From Ga0074130 sp964499485 (GTDB taxonomy: Bacteria > Pseudomonadota > Gammaproteobacteria > Burkholderiales > Rhodocyclaceae), in contig CAZCLF010000001.1 in the NCBI GenBank assembly GCA_964499485.1, positions 186,001 through 250,000 on the forward strand: DNA of 64,000 bases, read 5' to 3'. The position numbers were made by a program, and so were the translations under genes. Every line of letters begins with the position of its first letter. Within the stretch, counting starts at the first letter, position 1. The notes under the pieces were generated by a model. The model ran no database searches and was not told where the DNA came from. It saw nothing but the letters and a program-made list of their open reading frames with translations. Below are positions 53,412 to 62,561 of the stretch, piece after piece.

Positions 53412-53529
53412 CAGGTCGACCCGGATGTTCGGTGACGCAGCTGACACGACTTCAATCCGGGTCAGCCCTTAATTTCATTCTACGCCGTAATTTATACGCA
53501 ACAAGAAAAAATGAATAAATTGCGACTCA

Positions 53530-53559
53530 CTGTGGCGGGCAGCAAACAGTCCGCCACAG
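53530..53559 (-). terminator. Hairpin after parB, probable terminator
   Basis: A 9-bp perfect stem CTGTGGCGG/CCGCCACAG with a 12-base loop lies 10 bases after the parB stop on the minus strand. The T-rich stretch follows only some 10-20 bases later, so it may be a weak terminator. Confidence 0.55.
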
Positions 53560-53569
53560 GGTTTCGAAT

Positions 53570-54424
53570 TTACTTGAGGCGTGCCAGCAGGCCATCTAAC
53601 TGATCTAGGCTGCCAAAGCGAATGGTCAGGGAACCTGCGCCCTTGCGGTTTGCGCTGATCTTGACCGTGGCACCCAAGCCATCCGACAACTCTTCCTCAA
53701 GCCGCTCCAAATCACGGTCAGCCTTCTTGGCTTGCTTGCCACCTGCAGACGGATTCAATGTTTGTGAAACAGCCCGCTCGGTGTCGCGGACGGAAAGGCC
53801 TTTATCGACCACCATTGCCGCGATCGAGCCTTGCTCCGCCTTTGAGAGTGCGAGCAATGCGCGGGCATGACCCATTTCCAAGTCACCTGCCATCAACATG
53901 TCTTGCACAGGCTTGGCCAATTGCAGCAACCGCAGCAGGTTCGACGTTGCCGAACGCGAACGACCCAGCGCCTCGGCGGCTTGTTGGTGGGTCATGTCGA
54001 ATTCATCCAGCAAGCGCTGGATGCCAGCAGCCTCCTCCAAGGGATTAAGGTCTTCGCGCTGAATGTTTTCAATCAGCGACATGGCCAGTGCGGCCTCGTC
54101 TGGAATCTCGCGGATCAGCACCGGCACTTCAGTCAAACCGGCGATTTGCGACGCGCGCCAGCGACGTTCACCCGCGATGATTTCAAAGCGACCATTACTG
54201 ACCGGGCGCACAGAAATCGGCTGAATCAGCCCCTGCGCCTTGATCGATGCGGCCAGCTCTTCCAAGGAGCCCGGGTCCATGCGCGTACGTGGCTGGTATT
54301 TGCCGGGCTGCAGTTGCCCAACAGGCAACATTTCCTGACGTGAATTGCTTTCGTCGGCACCGGAATTGCCGGCGAGCAGTGCATCGAGGCCGCGGCCGAG
54401 GCCTTTCATCTTTGGTGGGGTCAT
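53570..54424 (-). CDS. parB: Chromosome partitioning protein ParB
   Basis: 284 residues. ParB/Srx CTP-binding domain (QLQPGKYQPRTRMD, IAGERRWRASQIAGL) and helix-turn-helix (MTHQQAAEALGRSRSATSNLLRLL) with a C-terminal dimerisation region. Binds parS; two parS sites lie about 3.6 kb away beside mnmG. Twenty bases after parA. Confidence 0.96.
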   Translation of the reverse strand: MTPPKMKGLGRGLDALLAGNSGADESNSRQEMLPVGQLQPGKYQPRTRMDPGSLEELAASIKAQGLIQPISVRPVSNGRFEIIAGERRWRASQIAGLTEVPVLIREIPDEAALAMSLIENIQREDLNPLEEAAGIQRLLDEFDMTHQQAAEALGRSRSATSNLLRLLQLAKPVQDMLMAGDLEMGHARALLALSKAEQGSIAAMVVDKGLSVRDTERAVSQTLNPSAGGKQAKKADRDLERLEEELSDGLGATVKISANRKGAGSLTIRFGSLDQLDGLLARLK

Positions 54425-54444
54425 AACTGTCTTTCGTCCTTTAC

Positions 54445-55236
54445 TCAGGCCTGATCTGCAGGCTGAAATTCCTTGGTCTTAACGCGTTCAATCAGCTCGG
54501 TGGCGAAAGCCTGATACGCCTGAGCCCCCTTGGCCGCCTTGTCGAACAACACGCCTGGGATACCGTGGCTGGGCGCCTCGGCGAGGCGTACATTGCGCGG
54601 CACCACGGCCTTGAAAACCTTGTCGCCAAAGTGCTCTTCCAATTGCGCCGACACTTGGTTCGCCAACGTGCTGCGCGGGTCATACATCACGCGCAACAAA
54701 CCGATCACCTTAAGGTCGCGATTCAGGTTGGCATGCACCTTCTTAATGGTGTTCACCAGATCCGACAGGCCTTCCAGCGCGTAGTACTCGCACTGCATGG
54801 GGATAATCACGCCGTGGGCAGCACACAAACCATTCAGGGTGAGCATGGAGAGTGAAGGTGGGCAGTCAATAAGGACAAAATCGTAGTCGTCCTTGTGCTT
54901 GGCCAGCGCATCCTTGAGGCGGTTTTCGCGGTTGTCGAGATCCACCATCTCCACTTCCGCACCCGCCAAATCACGGTTAGCCGGCAACACATCAAACTGT
55001 CCGGTGGGTGACGTTACTCTGGCATCGGCCAGCGCAGCCAAGCCGACCAGCACGTGATAAACCGAGCGCGCTAAGGCGCGCTTGTCCACGCCGCTGCCCA
55101 TGGTGGCATTGCCCTGCGGATCGAGATCAATCAGCAGCGTTCGCTGCCCCTGTTGCGCCAGTGCGGCCGCCAGATTGACGGTGGTGGTGGTCTTACCGAC
55201 CCCACCCTTCTGATTTGCCACTGCAAAGATATGCAT
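54445..55236 (-). CDS. parA: Chromosome partitioning ATPase ParA
   Basis: 263-residue deviant-Walker ATPase. Start MHIFAVANQKGGVGKTTTTV with GGAGGGG upstream. Walker A' KGGVGKTT, LLIDLDPQGNAT and FVLIDCPPSLSML are visible. Acts with ParB to separate replication origins. Follows rsmG after 73 bases. Confidence 0.96.
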   Translation of the reverse strand: MHIFAVANQKGGVGKTTTTVNLAAALAQQGQRTLLIDLDPQGNATMGSGVDKRALARSVYHVLVGLAALADARVTSPTGQFDVLPANRDLAGAEVEMVDLDNRENRLKDALAKHKDDYDFVLIDCPPSLSMLTLNGLCAAHGVIIPMQCEYYALEGLSDLVNTIKKVHANLNRDLKVIGLLRVMYDPRSTLANQVSAQLEEHFGDKVFKAVVPRNVRLAEAPSHGIPGVLFDKAAKGAQAYQAFATELIERVKTKEFQPADQA

Positions 55237-55309
55237 CCCACCCCTCCCAAACAACCGACCCTAACAAACACCGTGGCGGGCTTATGTTGCCCCGCTCTCG
55301 GCGCTGTAC

Positions 55310-55945
55310 TTAACTTCTCGCAAACGTGAGCAAATGCCGCTGTGCATCCAGCCCGGCCACAGCCAGCGACTGTGAGCCAAGCAAGGTCCAACCGGCCGGC
55401 AATGCGGCGACTTCCGCCTCCGGGTAAATCCCCTTCATGGCGTATAAGCGCCCATCCGGCTTGACCAAATCGCCAGACCAATTGATGAAGTCTTTGATCT
55501 CGGCAAAGGCCCGAGAGATCACACCATCAAAGCTTTGCTTTGCCTCATAGTCTTCGACTCGGCCAGAGTAAATACTTACATTTGACAGCCCAAGCTCGAT
55601 CTTCACCTGCTGCTGGAAAGCAGATTTCTTGGAGCTGGTTTCAATCAGCGTAACCGCAAGCTCAGGGCGCGCAATGGCCAACGGGATCCCCGGCAAACCA
55701 CCACCACTACCCACGTCCGCCAGCGTTTGAGGGCCGTGTGGCAGTAATGGGGCAACCACCAACGAGTCGAGCAGATGCTGCACCAGCATCTCTTCGGGAT
55801 CACGGATCGCAGTGAGATTATAGGTGCGGTTCCACTTGATCATTAGCGCTTGATAGGCCAAAAGCTTATCGGCGGCAGCTGGCTCAAGCGCCACCCCCAT
55901 CGCCGCCGCGCGCATGCGCAGCGTTTGTTGTTGCCGTTCGTTCAT
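55310..55945 (-). CDS. rsmG: 16S rRNA (guanine527-N7)-methyltransferase RsmG
   Basis: 211 residues (formerly GidB). KWNRTYNLTAIRDPEEMLVQHLLDSL (partly quoted) and the SAM motif LADVGSGGGLPGIPLAI are diagnostic. Its ATG overlaps the mnmG stop by 4 bases, the usual gidA-gidB coupling. Confidence 0.96.
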   Translation of the reverse strand: MNERQQQTLRMRAAAMGVALEPAAADKLLAYQALMIKWNRTYNLTAIRDPEEMLVQHLLDSLVVAPLLPHGPQTLADVGSGGGLPGIPLAIARPELAVTLIETSSKKSAFQQQVKIELGLSNVSIYSGRVEDYEAKQSFDGVISRAFAEIKDFINWSGDLVKPDGRLYAMKGIYPEAEVAALPAGWTLLGSQSLAVAGLDAQRHLLTFARS

Positions 55946-57837
55946 GCCGACTTCTTGGACTTTTGTAGCGTGCGGCGCTTGAGGTGCACCAACAGTAAGG
56001 AGATCGCCGCAGGCGTCACACCTTGGATGCGGGAGGCCTGTCCCACGGTTTCCGGCTTTTGTTGATTGAGCTTTTGCTTCACCTCAATCGACAAACCATG
56101 GACCTCGTTGTAATCCATCTCGGCCGGGATACGCAGCGACTCGCTGGCGCGGCTTTGCTCAACTTCGCCCTTCTGGCGCTCGACATAGCCATGGTACTTG
56201 GCCTGGATTTCCAGCTGCTCAATGATGACCGGCTCAGAGACGCCTTCCCCCGCACCAGGCAATGTCATCAGGTTGGCGTACGTGATCTCAGGCCGTCGCA
56301 ACAACTCGAACAACGAATACTCATGTTCAATGTTCTTGCCCAGCACGCGGACGGCCTCGTGCGGTACCAGGGTTTCCGGGCGTACCCAGGTTTTCTTCAG
56401 GCGCTCGGCCTCTTTGGCCACCGCGTCACGCTTGCGGTTAAAGGCATCCCAACGGGCATCGTCGACCAGCCCGAGCTCACGACCAATCTCGGTCAAGCGC
56501 AAATCCGCATTGTCTTCACGCAAGCTCAAGCGGTATTCCGCCCGGCTGGTAAACATGCGATATGGTTCTGACACCCCACGGGTAATCAGGTCATCGACCA
56601 GCACGCCCAAGTAGGCCTCATCGCGGCGAGGCGACCAGGCTTCTTTCTCAGCCGCAAAGCGCGCCGCATTCACCCCAGCCAGCAGGCCTTGAGCGGCTGC
56701 CTCTTCATAACCAGTAGTGCCATTGATCTGACCGGCGAAGAACAAGCCAGCAATTGACTTGGTCTCGAAGGAGGCCTTGAGATTACGCGGATCGAAGTAG
56801 TCATATTCGATGGCATATCCCGGTCGCAGGATATGCGCACTCTCCAAGCCCTTGATCGAGCGCACCAATTGCAGCTGCACATCAAAGGGCAAGGAGGTCG
56901 AGACCCCCTGCGGATAATATTCGTGCGTGGTCAGGCCTTCCGGCTCAAGGAAAATCTGATGACTGTCCTTGCCAGCAAAGCGGTGAATCTTGTCTTCGAT
57001 CGAGGGACAGTAGCGCGGCCCCACGCCCTCAATCACCCCGGTGAACATCGGTGAGCGATCTAAGCCGCCACGGATGATGTCGTGGGTGCGCTCGTTGGTA
57101 TGAGTGATCCAGCAGGACACCTGACGCGGGTGCTGTGCGGCGTTGCCAATGAAGGAGAACACGGGCACGGGGTCATCTCCCGGCTGCTCCTGCATCACGG
57201 AGAAATCAATCGTGCGGCCGTCAATGCGTGGTGGCGTGCCTGTCTTCAGGCGACCAACGGGTAATGCTAGCTCACGCAACCGCCCACCCAAGGTAGTTGC
57301 TGGCGGATCACCGGCACGACCGCCGACATGGTTTTCTAAGCCCACATGGATGCGACCATTCAGGAAGGTCCCGGCGGTCAGCACAACAGACTTAGCCTTG
57401 AAGGTAATCCCCAGCTGTGTAGTTGCACCTGTGACGCGATCACCCTCAACCGTCAGGTCATCAACCGCCGACTGGAACAGAGTGAGGTTAGGCTGGTTTT
57501 CTAGACGCTTACGGATCGCCGCCTTGTATAAGACACGGTCAGCTTGTGCACGGGTGGCGCGAACCGCAGGCCCTTTCGATGCATTCAAAATACGGAACTG
57601 AATCCCGCCTTCATCAGCCGCGGCAGCCATGGCACCGCCCAATGCATCCACTTCTTTAACCAAGTGGCCTTTGCCAATCCCGCCAATCGACGGGTTGCAT
57701 GACATCTGCCCCAGCGTTTCGATATTGTGTGTGAGCAACAGCGTCTTGGCGCCGGTCCGCGCAGAGGCGAGCGCAGCCTCGGTCCCGGCATGACCGCCAC
57801 CAATCACAATCACATCAAAATGGTCTGGGAACAACAA
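55942..57837 (-). CDS. mnmG: tRNA uridine-5-carboxymethylaminomethyl modification enzyme MnmG
   Basis: 631 residues (E. coli 629). FAD-binding FDVIVIGGGHAGTEAALA at the N-terminus, CNPSIGGIGKGHLVKEVDALGG, and the C-terminal MnmE-binding helical domain. It modifies U34 of several tRNAs with MnmE, whose gene lies 1.6 kb away. The start is TTG at 57837: a strong GGAGG sits 7 bases before it and the protein then begins at the family start. The open frame extends to 57936 but that part is not family-like. Confidence 0.94.
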   Translation of the reverse strand: MLFPDHFDVIVIGGGHAGTEAALASARTGAKTLLLTHNIETLGQMSCNPSIGGIGKGHLVKEVDALGGAMAAAADEGGIQFRILNASKGPAVRATRAQADRVLYKAAIRKRLENQPNLTLFQSAVDDLTVEGDRVTGATTQLGITFKAKSVVLTAGTFLNGRIHVGLENHVGGRAGDPPATTLGGRLRELALPVGRLKTGTPPRIDGRTIDFSVMQEQPGDDPVPVFSFIGNAAQHPRQVSCWITHTNERTHDIIRGGLDRSPMFTGVIEGVGPRYCPSIEDKIHRFAGKDSHQIFLEPEGLTTHEYYPQGVSTSLPFDVQLQLVRSIKGLESAHILRPGYAIEYDYFDPRNLKASFETKSIAGLFFAGQINGTTGYEEAAAQGLLAGVNAARFAAEKEAWSPRRDEAYLGVLVDDLITRGVSEPYRMFTSRAEYRLSLREDNADLRLTEIGRELGLVDDARWDAFNRKRDAVAKEAERLKKTWVRPETLVPHEAVRVLGKNIEHEYSLFELLRRPEITYANLMTLPGAGEGVSEPVIIEQLEIQAKYHGYVERQKGEVEQSRASESLRIPAEMDYNEVHGLSIEVKQKLNQQKPETVGQASRIQGVTPAAISLLLVHLKRRTLQKSKKSA

Positions 57838-57840
57838 GGA

Positions 57841-57849
57841 CCTACCTCC
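57841..57849 (-). promoter_or_regulatory. Ribosome-binding site that fixes the mnmG TTG start
   Basis: GGAGGTAGG on the minus strand ends 3 bases before TTG-TTG-TTC (57837 downwards). No ATG or GTG is available nearby at the conserved N-terminus. Confidence 0.8.
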
Positions 57850-57985
57850 ATGCAGCCTTTGCACAGACGAGTCAAAGGCCGCGACAAACTTAGTGCGCGA
57901 GCAAACTCGGTTTCGAGATTGCTGAAAGAGGCGCAATCATACGCCTGTCGCAGGCAAACGCCAAAACCAAGCCTCACGAACAATA

Positions 57986-57999
57986 GTTTCACGTGAAAC
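57986..57999. promoter_or_regulatory. parS site 1
   Basis: Perfect palindrome GTTTCACGTGAAAC, the 14-bp core of the bacterial parS consensus bound by ParB. Located between mnmG and the TSUP gene. Confidence 0.92.
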
Positions 58000-58010
58000 C
58001 TCGTTGTCGA

Positions 58011-58024
58011 GTTTCACGTGAAAC
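58011..58024. promoter_or_regulatory. parS site 2
   Basis: A second perfect GTTTCACGTGAAAC, 11 bases after the first. The 25-base centre-to-centre distance places both sites at a similar helical offset. Confidence 0.92.
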
Positions 58025-58031
58025 AACACCC

Positions 58032-58796
58032 CTAGATCAACGTGTCCCATGCAAACTTAGCGATCAATACGCTCACCACGACAAGGAATAACTGCCGCAC
58101 AAAGCCGCTGCCATGCCGCAACGCCAACACACTGCCAACCTGCGCGCCAGCCACATTGCAAACAGCCATGCCTAATGCCAGCATCCACAGCACATGGCCG
58201 GTCGGACCGAAGTACAGCAAGGCAGCGGCATTAGTTGAAAGGTTCACCACCTTGGCCGCGCAGGTTGCCCGCAGAAAGTCGAGGCCAAAGAAACGCACAA
58301 ACAGGAACAAGAGAAAGCTACCCGTGCCCGGCCCAAAGAACCCGTCATAGAAACCAATGCCCGCCCCCAACAACAAGGCGCCCGCCAGATGCTTGCGGCC
58401 ATGGACCAAACCGCGATCAATCTGACCAAAGTCCTTGTGTACAAAGGTATAGACAGCAACCGCGATGAGCAGCAGCAAAATCAAGGGCCGCGCCCAGGCC
58501 TTGGGCAGCAGAGCCACGGACATGGCGCCGAAGAAAGAAAAGACAAATGCCATGGCTGCTGCCAACAAGGCCACGCGCCACGGCACACTTACGCCACGGA
58601 CATAGCGCAGGGTTGCGGAAAACGTGCCGCAGATAGACGACAGCTTATTAGTGCCAAAGAGGGTTGCCGGCGCCGCGCTGGGGATGGCGGCAAACAAGGC
58701 GGGGATCTGGATCAAGCCACCGCCACCAACCACTGCATCTACCAAGCCAGCAAGAAAGGCCACCGGTAACAATAATAAAAGAACATGGCTATCCAT
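58032..58796 (-). CDS. TSUP family permease (TauE/SafE)
   Basis: 254 residues, about eight membrane segments, with the family openings VAFLAGLVDAVVGGGGLIQIPAL and GIGFYDGFFGPGTGSFLLF. Members export or import sulfite, sulfoacetate or related anions; the substrate is unknown here. Start taken at ATG 58796; in-frame GTG at 58814 and TTG at 58820 are alternatives. Its stop lies only 8 bases from parS site 2. Confidence 0.86.
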   Translation of the reverse strand: MDSHVLLLLLPVAFLAGLVDAVVGGGGLIQIPALFAAIPSAAPATLFGTNKLSSICGTFSATLRYVRGVSVPWRVALLAAAMAFVFSFFGAMSVALLPKAWARPLILLLLIAVAVYTFVHKDFGQIDRGLVHGRKHLAGALLLGAGIGFYDGFFGPGTGSFLLFLFVRFFGLDFLRATCAAKVVNLSTNAAALLYFGPTGHVLWMLALGMAVCNVAGAQVGSVLALRHGSGFVRQLFLVVVSVLIAKFAWDTLI

Positions 58797-58820
58797 CTCG
58801 AAACTATGCCACACCGACAA

Positions 58821-58851
58821 AACAAAAAAGCTGGCTGCATATGCAGCCAGC
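58821..58851 (-). terminator. Terminator of the outer-membrane barrel gene
   Basis: Perfect 22-bp palindrome GCTGGCTGCATATGCAGCCAGC (written in two halves: GCTGGCTGCAT and ATGCAGCCAGC, 58830-58851) followed on the minus strand by TTTTTTGTTTT. Confidence 0.92.
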
Positions 58852-58878
58852 CTTTGCTAGTTCAACACCCGGGAGGTA

Positions 58879-59403
58879 TTAGAACTTGTAACCGATACCA
58901 ACATTCCAGCCTTCTACCTTGACATCATTCTTGCTGTAGAAGCTGTTGTAACCACCGGAGAGATAGACCTTCTTACTCACGTTGTATTGTGCGCCAAGGC
59001 CATAGGCAAAATCACTGCCCTTTTCAGAAACTGAAATATTGGCAACGCTAGCGCCAATCTTGCTCTCAACCCAACCCAGCTTTGCAAAGACCTCAAAGCT
59101 ATCTGACAGAGCAACCTTTGGCTTGAGGAAAACACCGTAAGAAGTCTTAGCTTCAACATTGACATTAAGACCACTGACGCGGACGTCATCATCAGCAATA
59201 CCAGTAGCGACAAAACCCTCGACTGCCAAGTTCTTGTGGAAATTGTAACCAACGGTGGCGCTCAGGCTACCCAGACTGGCTTTACGACCAGCCTCCTTGT
59301 AGTCAACTGCGTTATAACCAACTTCACCATAAACCTGGGCAAGGGCAGAAGTCGCAGTAGTAGCAACGATCAGGGCAGCAAAAGCCTTAGCGGCAAACTT
59401 CAT
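58879..59403 (-). CDS. Small outer-membrane beta-barrel protein
   Basis: 174 residues. Signal peptide MKFAAKAFAALIVATTATSALA, then alternating beta strands (VYGEVGYNAVDY, LSATVGYNFHKNLAVEGFV, FAYGLGAQYNVSKKVYLSGGY) and a C-terminal Phe (GIGYKF), the signature recognised by the BAM machinery. About eight strands fit an OmpA/OmpX-like barrel. Own promoter and strong terminator make it a single-gene unit between mnmE and the TSUP gene. Function unknown. Confidence 0.85.
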   Translation of the reverse strand: MKFAAKAFAALIVATTATSALAQVYGEVGYNAVDYKEAGRKASLGSLSATVGYNFHKNLAVEGFVATGIADDDVRVSGLNVNVEAKTSYGVFLKPKVALSDSFEVFAKLGWVESKIGASVANISVSEKGSDFAYGLGAQYNVSKKVYLSGGYNSFYSKNDVKVEGWNVGIGYKF

Positions 59404-59439
59404 TATTGAAATCCTTTTAAAACAAATGGAGGGATGTTC

Positions 59440-59468
59440 ATTTTATTGCAGCAGCACCTTCAAATCAA
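59440..59468 (-). promoter_or_regulatory. Promoter of the outer-membrane barrel gene
   Basis: Minus-strand -35 TTGATT (59468-59463), 17-base spacer, -10 TAAAAT (59445-59440), about 37 bases before the ATG; AAAAGGA ribosome-binding site. Confidence 0.6.
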
Positions 59469-59486
59469 CAGTGAAAGAACGGTTTG

Positions 59487-60827
59487 TCACTTGCCTATAC
59501 AGAAGCGGGAGAAAATCTCGCCCAGTAGATCGTCCGGCGTGAACTCACCGGTGATTTCTGAGAGACATTGCTGCGCTTGACGCAGCTCTTCAGCGCAAAG
59601 CTCCAGTTGGCGTAGCTGGGTGCTCGCACGCGTCAGTGCTTCACTGGCGCGAGTTATCGCCGTAAGGTGACGTTCGCGGGCAAGGATCACATCCTCGCCA
59701 TGCCCTGCCCAGCCAGCCAGTCGCAGCAATTCATCGTGCAGCAACTCCACACCCTGCCCTAGCTTGGCCGACAGCCACAAATGAACCTGGCGCCCCTCCA
59801 CCGTGCGGTGCGGGGCCTGTCCAGCTAAATCACATTTGTTATGGATCACAATGCGCGGCAGCTTATGCGGCAAGCGAACCGCGACCGCATGATCTGCCGC
59901 TGTCTCGCCACTGCGGGCGTCGATCAGCTGCAGCACCATATCTGCCCGCTCTATCTCCTGCCACGTCCGCTCAATCCCGATACGCTCAACTTTGTCATCG
60001 GTGTCGCGTAGACCAGCAGTATCAATGATGTGCAGCGGAATGCCTTCGATCTGAATAGTCTCGCGCAGCGTATCTCGGGTTGTCCCAGCCACATCAGTGA
60101 CGATCGCTCGCTCTTCACCGGCTAGACGATTGAGCAAGGACGACTTACCCACATTGGGAAGACCCGCCAGCACCACATGCAAACCCGTGCGCAGCAAACT
60201 GCCCTGACGCGCCCGCGCGCTGAGCGCTGCAATCTCAACCATCAAACGCTGCAAGCGCTGGCTGGCATCCGTGTCACGGATGACATCAATTTCTTCTTCC
60301 GGAAAGTCCAGCGTCGCCTCAACCAGCATGCGCAGCTCAATCAGCTGCGCCACCAAACTATTCACCGCCTTGGAAAACTCGCCCGACAGCGAACGCTGCG
60401 CGGAACGCACGGCGCCAGTGGTACTCGCGTCAATGAGATCCGCAATCGCTTCGGCCTGGGCCAGGTCGAGTTTGTCGTTCAGGAACGCACGCTGACTAAA
60501 TTCGCCAGGCTGGGCAATCCGTGCGCCCAACTCGATGCAGCGTTGCAGCAGCATCTGCATGACCACGGGGCCACCATGGCCCTGCAGCTCGATAACATCT
60601 TCACCCGTGAATGAATTGGGACCCGGGAAATACAGCAACAAGCCCTGATCAATCACTCCGCCATCGGCGCTCTTGAAGCTGCAGAGCGTGGCTTGGCGGG
60701 GCACCGGGCGGCGCCCACACATAGAAAAGGCGAACTCAGTGAGTTCGCCCCCGGAGACACGCACCACGCCGATCCCGCCCCGCCCGGGGGCGGTAGCAAT
60801 TGCGGCAATGGTGTCGGTCATTTTCAT
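59487..60827 (-). CDS. mnmE: tRNA modification GTPase MnmE
   Basis: 446 residues. N-terminal folate-binding domain (DTIAAIATAPGRGGIGVVRVSG) and inserted G domain with GLPNVGKSSLLNRLAG, DVAGTTRD, DTAGLRDTDD and NKCDL. The C-terminal catalytic CIGK sits at the very end (FSRFCIGK). Works with MnmG. Start at 60827, with ATG 60821 as an alternative. Confidence 0.96.
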   Translation of the reverse strand: MKMTDTIAAIATAPGRGGIGVVRVSGGELTEFAFSMCGRRPVPRQATLCSFKSADGGVIDQGLLLYFPGPNSFTGEDVIELQGHGGPVVMQMLLQRCIELGARIAQPGEFSQRAFLNDKLDLAQAEAIADLIDASTTGAVRSAQRSLSGEFSKAVNSLVAQLIELRMLVEATLDFPEEEIDVIRDTDASQRLQRLMVEIAALSARARQGSLLRTGLHVVLAGLPNVGKSSLLNRLAGEERAIVTDVAGTTRDTLRETIQIEGIPLHIIDTAGLRDTDDKVERIGIERTWQEIERADMVLQLIDARSGETAADHAVAVRLPHKLPRIVIHNKCDLAGQAPHRTVEGRQVHLWLSAKLGQGVELLHDELLRLAGWAGHGEDVILARERHLTAITRASEALTRASTQLRQLELCAEELRQAQQCLSEITGEFTPDDLLGEIFSRFCIGK

Positions 60828-60854
60828 CGGTCTAGCGCGTCGCCTGAACCGAGC

Positions 60855-62531
60855 TTACTTCTTTGCAGCAGCCGCTTCCTCGATCTGCTTGGTCACGTGC
60901 CATTGCTGGGCAATCGACAGCAGATTGTTCACTGTCCAGTACAGCACCAGACCGGCAGGGAACCACAGGAACATAAAGGTGAACAGCAACGGCATCCAGG
61001 TCATCACCTTGGCCTGAACAGGATCAGGCGGGGTCGGGTTAAGACGGGTCTGGAAGAACATCGATGCGCCCATCAACAGCGGCAGAATGTAGTAAGGGTC
61101 TTGTACCGACAAGTCAGTAATCCAGCCCAACCACGGTGCACCACGCATTTCGACCGTACCCAGCAACACCCAATAGAGCGCGATGAAGACAGGAATTTGC
61201 ACCAGCACAGGCAAGCAGCCGCCCAGCGGGTTGATCTTTTCACGCTTGTACAGCTCCATCATTTCCTGATTCAGCTTGGCGCGGTCGTCCTTATAGGCTT
61301 CCTTGAGGCGAGTCATTTGCGGCATGACGACACGCATCTTGGCCATGGACTTGTAGCTCGCAGCGGAGAGCGGGAAGAAAATCAGCTTGAGCAGAATAGT
61401 CAGGGCGATGATGGTCCAGCCCCAGTTACCGATCAGGCCGTGCATCTTTTCCATCACCCAGAACAGCGGCGAAGCAACAATCGTCAGCCAACCATAATCA
61501 ACCACCAGATCCAGACCCGGGGCGATAGATTCAAGCTTGTCTTGCTCTTGCGGGCCCGCATACAGCGGCACATCTACCTTCCCAGTCTGGCCCGGTGCAA
61601 TGGTTGCCAGCGGGAATTTCACGCCAGCGCGGAACAGGTCAGCACCGAGCTTATCGATATAGAACTCACGCTCCACCTTGCCTTGCGGCAGCCAAGCTGA
61701 GAAGAAATAGTGCTGAACCAAGCCGATCCAGCCGTTGTCAGCCTTGTGCGCGTACTTGGCCTTGTCCTTGGTAATTTCCTCAAACTTAACCTTCTGGAAC
61801 TTGTCCGCCTCGGTATAGACCGCCGGGCCGGTGAAGGTGGTCACACCGAAAGCACCGCTGGTCGCGCTATCCGGCTCTTTACCATCACGCAGGATCTGGA
61901 AGTAAGCATACGGCGTGAGTGGTGCAGCGGAAGCATTGCTCAACTCGTAGCTCACATCAATGATGTAGCTGCCACGCTTAAAGGTATAAATCTTAGCCAC
62001 CTTGACACCATTGGCCGCAGGCGCGGTCAAGCGCACAAAAACGGCTTCTTGACCATCGGCCAGTGTGTACTCGCTCTTCTCTAATGAGTACGTAGTCTTA
62101 TGATTCGGCAGACCTTCGCCAATCAGGCCACTCTGGCCGACATAGATGTGTTGCTTGGCATCGTTCTGGAACAGAATGAAATTCTTGCTCGCATCCAGCG
62201 TGGCGCGGTGCTTTTCCAGCTCCAGGAACACCAGATCGCCGCCTTGAGCGGAAATCTCAGCAGTGTACAAATCCGTCTTAACTGTTGCCTTCGGTACGCC
62301 TGCACCTGGCAGGGCAGCCGCTGGCGCGGCGCTAGCAATGGTCGGCACTGCCGATGCTGTTGCCACGGAAGGCGCAGCCGCTGGCGCGCCAGGAACGGCA
62401 CCCGTCTCGGCCGTGGCCTCAACCGCAGGTGCAGGAGGCGGCTTGTGCGCACGTTCCCATGCATCCCACAACATGAACAGGGAGAACATGAAGGTCAGCA
62501 GCAGGATCGTATTAAGGCGTTTTTTGTCCAT
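60855..62531 (-). CDS. yidC: Membrane protein insertase YidC
   Basis: 558 residues. N-terminal membrane anchor (RLNTILLLTFMFSLFMLWDAW), Ala/Pro-rich linker, large periplasmic beta domain (about 75-345), then five C-terminal membrane segments with the conserved insertase core (SMAKMRVVMPQMTRLKEAY, LGGCLPVLVQIPVFIALYWV). Ends in a basic tail. Between yidD and mnmE as usual. Confidence 0.96.
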   Translation of the reverse strand: MDKKRLNTILLLTFMFSLFMLWDAWERAHKPPPAPAVEATAETGAVPGAPAAAPSVATASAVPTIASAAPAAALPGAGVPKATVKTDLYTAEISAQGGDLVFLELEKHRATLDASKNFILFQNDAKQHIYVGQSGLIGEGLPNHKTTYSLEKSEYTLADGQEAVFVRLTAPAANGVKVAKIYTFKRGSYIIDVSYELSNASAAPLTPYAYFQILRDGKEPDSATSGAFGVTTFTGPAVYTEADKFQKVKFEEITKDKAKYAHKADNGWIGLVQHYFFSAWLPQGKVEREFYIDKLGADLFRAGVKFPLATIAPGQTGKVDVPLYAGPQEQDKLESIAPGLDLVVDYGWLTIVASPLFWVMEKMHGLIGNWGWTIIALTILLKLIFFPLSAASYKSMAKMRVVMPQMTRLKEAYKDDRAKLNQEMMELYKREKINPLGGCLPVLVQIPVFIALYWVLLGTVEMRGAPWLGWITDLSVQDPYYILPLLMGASMFFQTRLNPTPPDPVQAKVMTWMPLLFTFMFLWFPAGLVLYWTVNNLLSIAQQWHVTKQIEEAAAAKK

Positions 62532-62561
62532 CGCGAGTGTCGATCAAGAAAACATCAATTA

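Noticed and set aside
57838..57936. N-terminal extension of MnmG to an upstream start
   Set aside because: The extension is not family-like and the GGAGG site fixes the start at the TTG at 57837.
60693..61700. Plus-strand open frame across mnmE and yidC
   Set aside because: It spans two conserved minus-strand genes and their junction; composition is His/Gln/Arg-rich and unlike a real protein.
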